DNA of 35,189 nt. It comes from UMGS1251 sp036666555. GTDB lineage: Bacteria > Bacillota > Clostridia > Lachnospirales > Lachnospiraceae. Below are positions 32,016-35,189 of this stretch, in pieces; positions within the stretch are counted from its first letter, which is position 1, and each line of letters opens with the position of its first letter. The stretch spans positions 1 to 35,189 of the forward strand of contig JAVWVS010000024.1 in assembly GCA_036666555.1 (NCBI GenBank). Reading direction: 5' to 3'. The notes under the pieces are model-generated. The model did not search any database, was not told the origin of the DNA, and saw only the letters and a list, made by a program, of their open reading frames with translations. Made by a program: the position numbers and the translations under genes.

Positions 32016-32992
32016 AAACAGAAATCTTAAAATTACTTCGGGAACATGACGGCTATGTATCCGGACAAGAAATATGCCAGCAGTTTCAAGTGTCTCGAAC
32101 GGCAGTCTGGAAGGTCATCAATCAATTAAAAGAAGATGGGTATCAGATTGAAGCGGTACGCAATAAAGGATATTGCATTACCAAATGTCCGGATGTCTTA
32201 TCGAAAGAAGAGTTAGAAAGTCTGATGGATACCCAATGGGCAGGAAAATCCATTGTTTACTATGAAACTACGGATTCTACCAATGTCAGAGCAAAGCGAT
32301 TGGCGGAAGAAGGGGCAGAGCACGGTATGCTGGTCGTGGCGGACCGGCAGGAGTCCGGAAAAGGCCGCCGAGGCAGAAGTTGGGATTCCTCCGGAGTTGG
32401 TAATATCTACATGTCGCTGCTGCTTCGACCCGATTTTCCGCCTATCAAGGCACCCATGCTGACTTTGGTGATGGCGTATAGTGTAGCCCAGGTGATTTTG
32501 AAAAAAGAAGAGCTGAATGTAAAGATTAAATGGCCCAATGATATTGTGCTGAATAAGAAAAAGGTCTGTGGCATTTTAACGGAAATGAGTGCGGAGATAG
32601 ACTATGTGAATCACGTAGTAATCGGGGTGGGAATGAATGTGAATGAAAAGGAGATGGCTCCGGAATATTCACAGACAGGAACCTCTCTTTATATAGAAGG
32701 AAAGCAGCCAGTCAAACGTGGAGAATTGGTGGCAGAAATTATGAAAGCGTTTGAAGAAAATTATGAATTTTTTTTAAAAACAGAAGATTTGTCCGGAATT
32801 CGAGATGTTTATAACCAGTTGTTGATTAATGAAGACCGGGATGTGCTGGTGCTAGAACCGGGGCGGGAATATCAGGCGCATGCGCTGGGGATTAATGAGC
32901 ATGGAGAATTGATGGTACGAAAAGAAGATGGAACCATAGAAAACATATTTGCGGGAGAAGTATCTGTCCGGGGAGTATATGGCTATGTATAG
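32012..32992 (+). CDS. birA: Biotin--[acetyl-CoA-carboxylase] ligase and biotin repressor BirA
   Basis: The 326-residue bifunctional protein has an N-terminal winged helix (about 1-60: SGQEICQQFQVSRTAVWKVINQLK), a catalytic domain with the biotinyl-AMP loop GKGRRGRSW at 116-124 and KWPNDIVLNKKKVCGIL near 177-193, and a small C-terminal SH3-like domain. The helix-turn-helix means it can also repress biotin genes, none of which is in the window. It overlaps argF by four bases and lies before coaX, a common pairing in Firmicutes. Confidence 0.95.
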   Translation: MKTEILKLLREHDGYVSGQEICQQFQVSRTAVWKVINQLKEDGYQIEAVRNKGYCITKCPDVLSKEELESLMDTQWAGKSIVYYETTDSTNVRAKRLAEEGAEHGMLVVADRQESGKGRRGRSWDSSGVGNIYMSLLLRPDFPPIKAPMLTLVMAYSVAQVILKKEELNVKIKWPNDIVLNKKKVCGILTEMSAEIDYVNHVVIGVGMNVNEKEMAPEYSQTGTSLYIEGKQPVKRGELVAEIMKAFEENYEFFLKTEDLSGIRDVYNQLLINEDRDVLVLEPGREYQAHALGINEHGELMVRKEDGTIENIFAGEVSVRGVYGYV

Positions 32993-33015
32993 AAAAATGA
33001 GAAAGGTTGAATAAG

Positions 33016-33354
33016 ATGTATAATGATAAAATTGTGTTATGTGGTGCAAATTCTTATGAAAAAAAATATTACTTAAATCCTGATTTTGAGCAGCTTCCGG
33101 AGCAAATTCAAAATGAGTTGAAGATTATGTGTGTATTATATACGGAAGATGTGGGAGGGATTCTTACACTGGTGTATGAGGAAGATGGAAACTTGTGCTT
33201 TGAAGTGTCTTGTGAAGGATATGATGGTGGATTCGATGAGATTGGAAGCCAGTTAAAAATCAAAGAATTGCAGCAGACCAAAGCAGAATTATTGCAGGCA
33301 CTGCAACTATATTATAAGGTATTCTTTTTAGGGGAGGAAGCACCATGCTGCTAG
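33016..33354 (+). CDS. Small conserved protein (DUF6145-like) between birA and coaX
   Basis: The 112-residue soluble protein begins MYNDKIVLCGANSYEKKYY and has a mixed alpha/beta look with an acidic middle and a helical C-terminal part. I believe it corresponds to DUF6145, a family found in Lachnospiraceae; the name is from memory and no function is known to me. I chose ATG 33016, 9 bases after AAAGG, over the TTG at 33007. The end overlaps coaX by 10 bases, so the two are translationally coupled. Confidence 0.7.
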   Translation: MYNDKIVLCGANSYEKKYYLNPDFEQLPEQIQNELKIMCVLYTEDVGGILTLVYEEDGNLCFEVSCEGYDGGFDEIGSQLKIKELQQTKAELLQALQLYYKVFFLGEEAPCC

Positions 33355-34115
33355 CGATTGATATCGGGAATACGAACATTACATTAGGAGTTTTTGAAAA
33401 GGAATTATTAGTTGGGACCTTTCGCATGACAACGAAACAGTCCAGAACGTCAGATGAATACGGCATTTCTCTTTGCGATTTACTGGAGCATCAGAATTTT
33501 TCAGTAGACCATATTGATGCGGTGATTATTGCATCGGTGGTGCCGGATATTATGCATTCTTTTAGCAATGCAATTATGAAATATTTTCATAAACATCCGC
33601 TGATGATATCCCCCGGAGTGAAGACGGGCATTAAAATTGTAACGGAGAATCCAAGGGAGATTGGTGCAGATAGAATCGTAGATGCCGTAGCAGCTTACGA
33701 AATCTATGGTGGCCCGGTCATTGTGGTAGACTTTGGAACGGCTACTACCTACGATTTGGTAAGTGAAAATGGTTCTTTTCTAGCGGGAGTAACGTCCCCC
33801 GGTATTCGTACTTCAGCTCGGGCGCTATGGGGAGATGCAGCAATGCTTCCGGAAGTGGAGATTAAAAAACCGGCATCTATTCTGGCAAAAGAAACCATTT
33901 CCAGTATGCAGGCAGGACTGGTCTTTGGAGCAATTGGACAAACGGAATATATTGTGAATCAAATGAAGAAAGAAGCCCGGCTAGATACTATAAAAGTGGT
34001 GGCAACTGGTGGACTGGGGAGAATTATTGCAGAGGAAACCGAAGTAATAGATATCTATGACCCAATCTTAACATTGACAGGACTGCGCTTGATTTACGAG
34101 AAAAATAAAAGGTAG
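33345..34115 (+). CDS. coaX: Type III pantothenate kinase CoaX
   Basis: The 256-residue enzyme phosphorylates pantothenate, the first step of CoA synthesis. The N-terminal phosphate motif LLAIDIGNTNITLG, GADRIVDAVAAYE and VVDFGTATTYD are the family signatures of CoaX, which is insensitive to CoA feedback. The start at 33345 overlaps the preceding gene and has a GGGGAGG site. The birA-coaX-dusB order is common in Firmicutes. Confidence 0.96.
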   Translation: MLLAIDIGNTNITLGVFEKELLVGTFRMTTKQSRTSDEYGISLCDLLEHQNFSVDHIDAVIIASVVPDIMHSFSNAIMKYFHKHPLMISPGVKTGIKIVTENPREIGADRIVDAVAAYEIYGGPVIVVDFGTATTYDLVSENGSFLAGVTSPGIRTSARALWGDAAMLPEVEIKKPASILAKETISSMQAGLVFGAIGQTEYIVNQMKKEARLDTIKVVATGGLGRIIAEETEVIDIYDPILTLTGLRLIYEKNKR

Positions 34116-34121
34116 TGGTAG

Positions 34122-35087
34122 ATGGATACATTGAAGATAGGAAATGTGAGACTAAAAAATACATATATATTAGCACCCATGGCAGGAGTTACAGACCTGC
34201 CCTTTCGCTTGCTATGTAAGGAGCAAGGAGCGGGCCTGGTGTGCATGGAAATGGTCAGTGCAAAGGCGATTCGCTACCAGAATAAAAATACAGAGGTGCT
34301 GCTTCGTATAGATGAGAGAGAACATCCGGTAGCCTTGCAATTATTCGGTTCGGATCCGGATATTATGAGCGAAATCACGAAACAACTCGAAGATCTGCCT
34401 TATGATATTCTTGACATTAATATGGGATGTCCGGTTCCCAAAATCGTGAAAAATGGGGAGGGTTCTGCATTGATGAAGAATCCCAAATTGGTCGAACAAA
34501 TTGTGACGAAGGTGTCACAGGCAACGAAAAAACCATTGATGATAAAAATCCGAAAAGGATTTGATGATTCCTGCATCAATGCCGTGGAAATTGCAAAAAT
34601 AATTGAAGGCTCCGGAGGTGCAGCAGTAACGGTTCATGGACGAACCAGAGAACAGTACTATTCCGGCAAAGCGGATTGGGATATTATTTGGCAAGTAAAA
34701 GAGTCGGTTCGAATCCCGGTAATTGGAAACGGAGATGTGACATCTCCAGAAACAGCACTTGCCCTGAAACAGCAGACCGGCTGCGATGGAATTATGGTGG
34801 GAAGGGGTGCCCAAGGCAATCCGTGGATATTTTCAGAACTTTTAGAGTATGAAAAAACAGGAATGACACTGCCCAAACCGTCTATCCAGGCAGTGAAAGA
34901 GACCATGCTTCGCCACGCCCGGATGCAGATTGATTTCAAAGGAGATTACCTTGGAATTCGCGAGATGCGAAAACATGTGGCGTGGTATACCACCGGACTT
35001 CCGGGTTCGGCAAAGCTTAGAGCGCTGATTAACCAAGTGGAGAGTTATGAAGCATTACAACAATTATTAGAAAAAAAATTATCATAG
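34122..35087 (+). CDS. dusB: tRNA-dihydrouridine synthase DusB
   Basis: The 321-residue FMN enzyme reduces uridines in tRNA to dihydrouridine. The N-terminal TIM barrel carries LAPMAGVTDLPFR, DINMGCPVPKIVKNGEGSALM, HGRTREQYYSGKADW, GNGDV and MVGRGAQGNPWIF, followed by a helical tRNA-binding domain (about 245-321). The active-site Cys of the GCPVPK loop is present. It starts 6 bases after coaX with a weak site and is the last complete gene in the window. Confidence 0.95.
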   Translation: MDTLKIGNVRLKNTYILAPMAGVTDLPFRLLCKEQGAGLVCMEMVSAKAIRYQNKNTEVLLRIDEREHPVALQLFGSDPDIMSEITKQLEDLPYDILDINMGCPVPKIVKNGEGSALMKNPKLVEQIVTKVSQATKKPLMIKIRKGFDDSCINAVEIAKIIEGSGGAAVTVHGRTREQYYSGKADWDIIWQVKESVRIPVIGNGDVTSPETALALKQQTGCDGIMVGRGAQGNPWIFSELLEYEKTGMTLPKPSIQAVKETMLRHARMQIDFKGDYLGIREMRKHVAWYTTGLPGSAKLRALINQVESYEALQQLLEKKLS

Positions 35088-35149
35088 AAAACTAAAGTTT
35101 TTCATATACTATGATGCAGGTAAAAAGGTTGTTGATAGTGAATTGAAAA

Positions 35150-35178
35150 AGTAAATTCCGTATGAAAGAGTAAATTCC
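35150..35178 (+). repeat. 10-bp direct repeat at the right edge
   Basis: AGTAAATTCC occurs at 35150-35159 and 35169-35178, 19 bases apart, in the 102-base stretch after dusB. No gene or terminator is visible in that stretch. The repeat could be tandem operator half-sites for a gene beyond the edge, or chance. Confidence 0.35.
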
Positions 35179-35189
35179 ACTACCAACGT

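Noticed and set aside
1..35189. Mobile element, phage, toxin-antitoxin or CRISPR content
   Set aside because: No transposase, integrase, recombinase, cas gene, spaced repeat array or toxin pair was found among the gene-sized frames. Codon and base composition look even by eye.

Overview
The window reads as chromosomal DNA of a low-GC, gut-type Clostridia bacterium, most likely Lachnospiraceae. This is inferred from gene content, AGGAGG-type ribosome binding sites, lipoprotein solute-binding proteins, an S-box leader on metK and the protein flavour; the genus cannot be fixed by eye. It has two halves: a carbohydrate-use island (1-15435) and a housekeeping block (15457-35087). I saw no rRNA, tRNA, CRISPR array, insertion sequence or prophage gene, and no broken gene. 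No gap between genes exceeds about 260 bases.

Region 1 (1-7798): a GH112 phosphorylase for Gal-beta-1,3-HexNAc disaccharides faces a minus-strand pair, an AraC-type regulator and a leaderless GH43 enzyme resembling exo-beta-1,3-galactanases. Divergent from the pair is ABC importer 1 (lipoprotein plus two permeases), followed by a 55-residue two-helix membrane protein. Region 2 (7798-15435): a second AraC-type regulator (minus strand) is divergent from ABC importer 2 (lipoprotein plus two permeases). Then comes an operon of a sugar-1-phosphate nucleotidyltransferase, an N-acetylhexosamine 1-kinase (NahK/LnpB type) and GalE. With the GH112 enzyme these give a near-complete galacto-N-biose/lacto-N-biose route: import, phosphorolysis to Gal-1-P plus HexNAc, phosphorylation of HexNAc, nucleotidyl transfer, and 4-epimerisation. 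GalE carries Cys at residue 299, the gate position that allows UDP-HexNAc substrates. The GalT-type enzyme (LnpC) of the bifidobacterial route is not present here; an NTP-transferase-fold protein sits in its place. No ABC ATPase is encoded, so a shared ATPase elsewhere is expected.

The most striking regulatory signal is a 36-base composite element (CTGATWGTGCAAA-N10-GATAAGAYAAAGA) at the same distance from a TATAAT box in front of both importer 2 and the nucleotidyltransferase-nahK-galE operon. It probably marks a small regulon of the second AraC-type regulator.

Region 3 (15457-35087) is housekeeping: gdpP-rplI-dnaB, a small unknown protein, a shikimate-kinase-like protein, murA, an OFA-type MFS transporter, metK behind a SAM-I riboswitch, a histidine kinase/response regulator pair, a TrkH/TrkA-type K+ uptake system, a SpoU-type RNA methyltransferase, a secreted SleB/CwlJ-type hydrolase with an SH3 domain, argF-birA, a small conserved protein, coaX and dusB. 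Most transcription units are separated by clear Rho-independent terminators.
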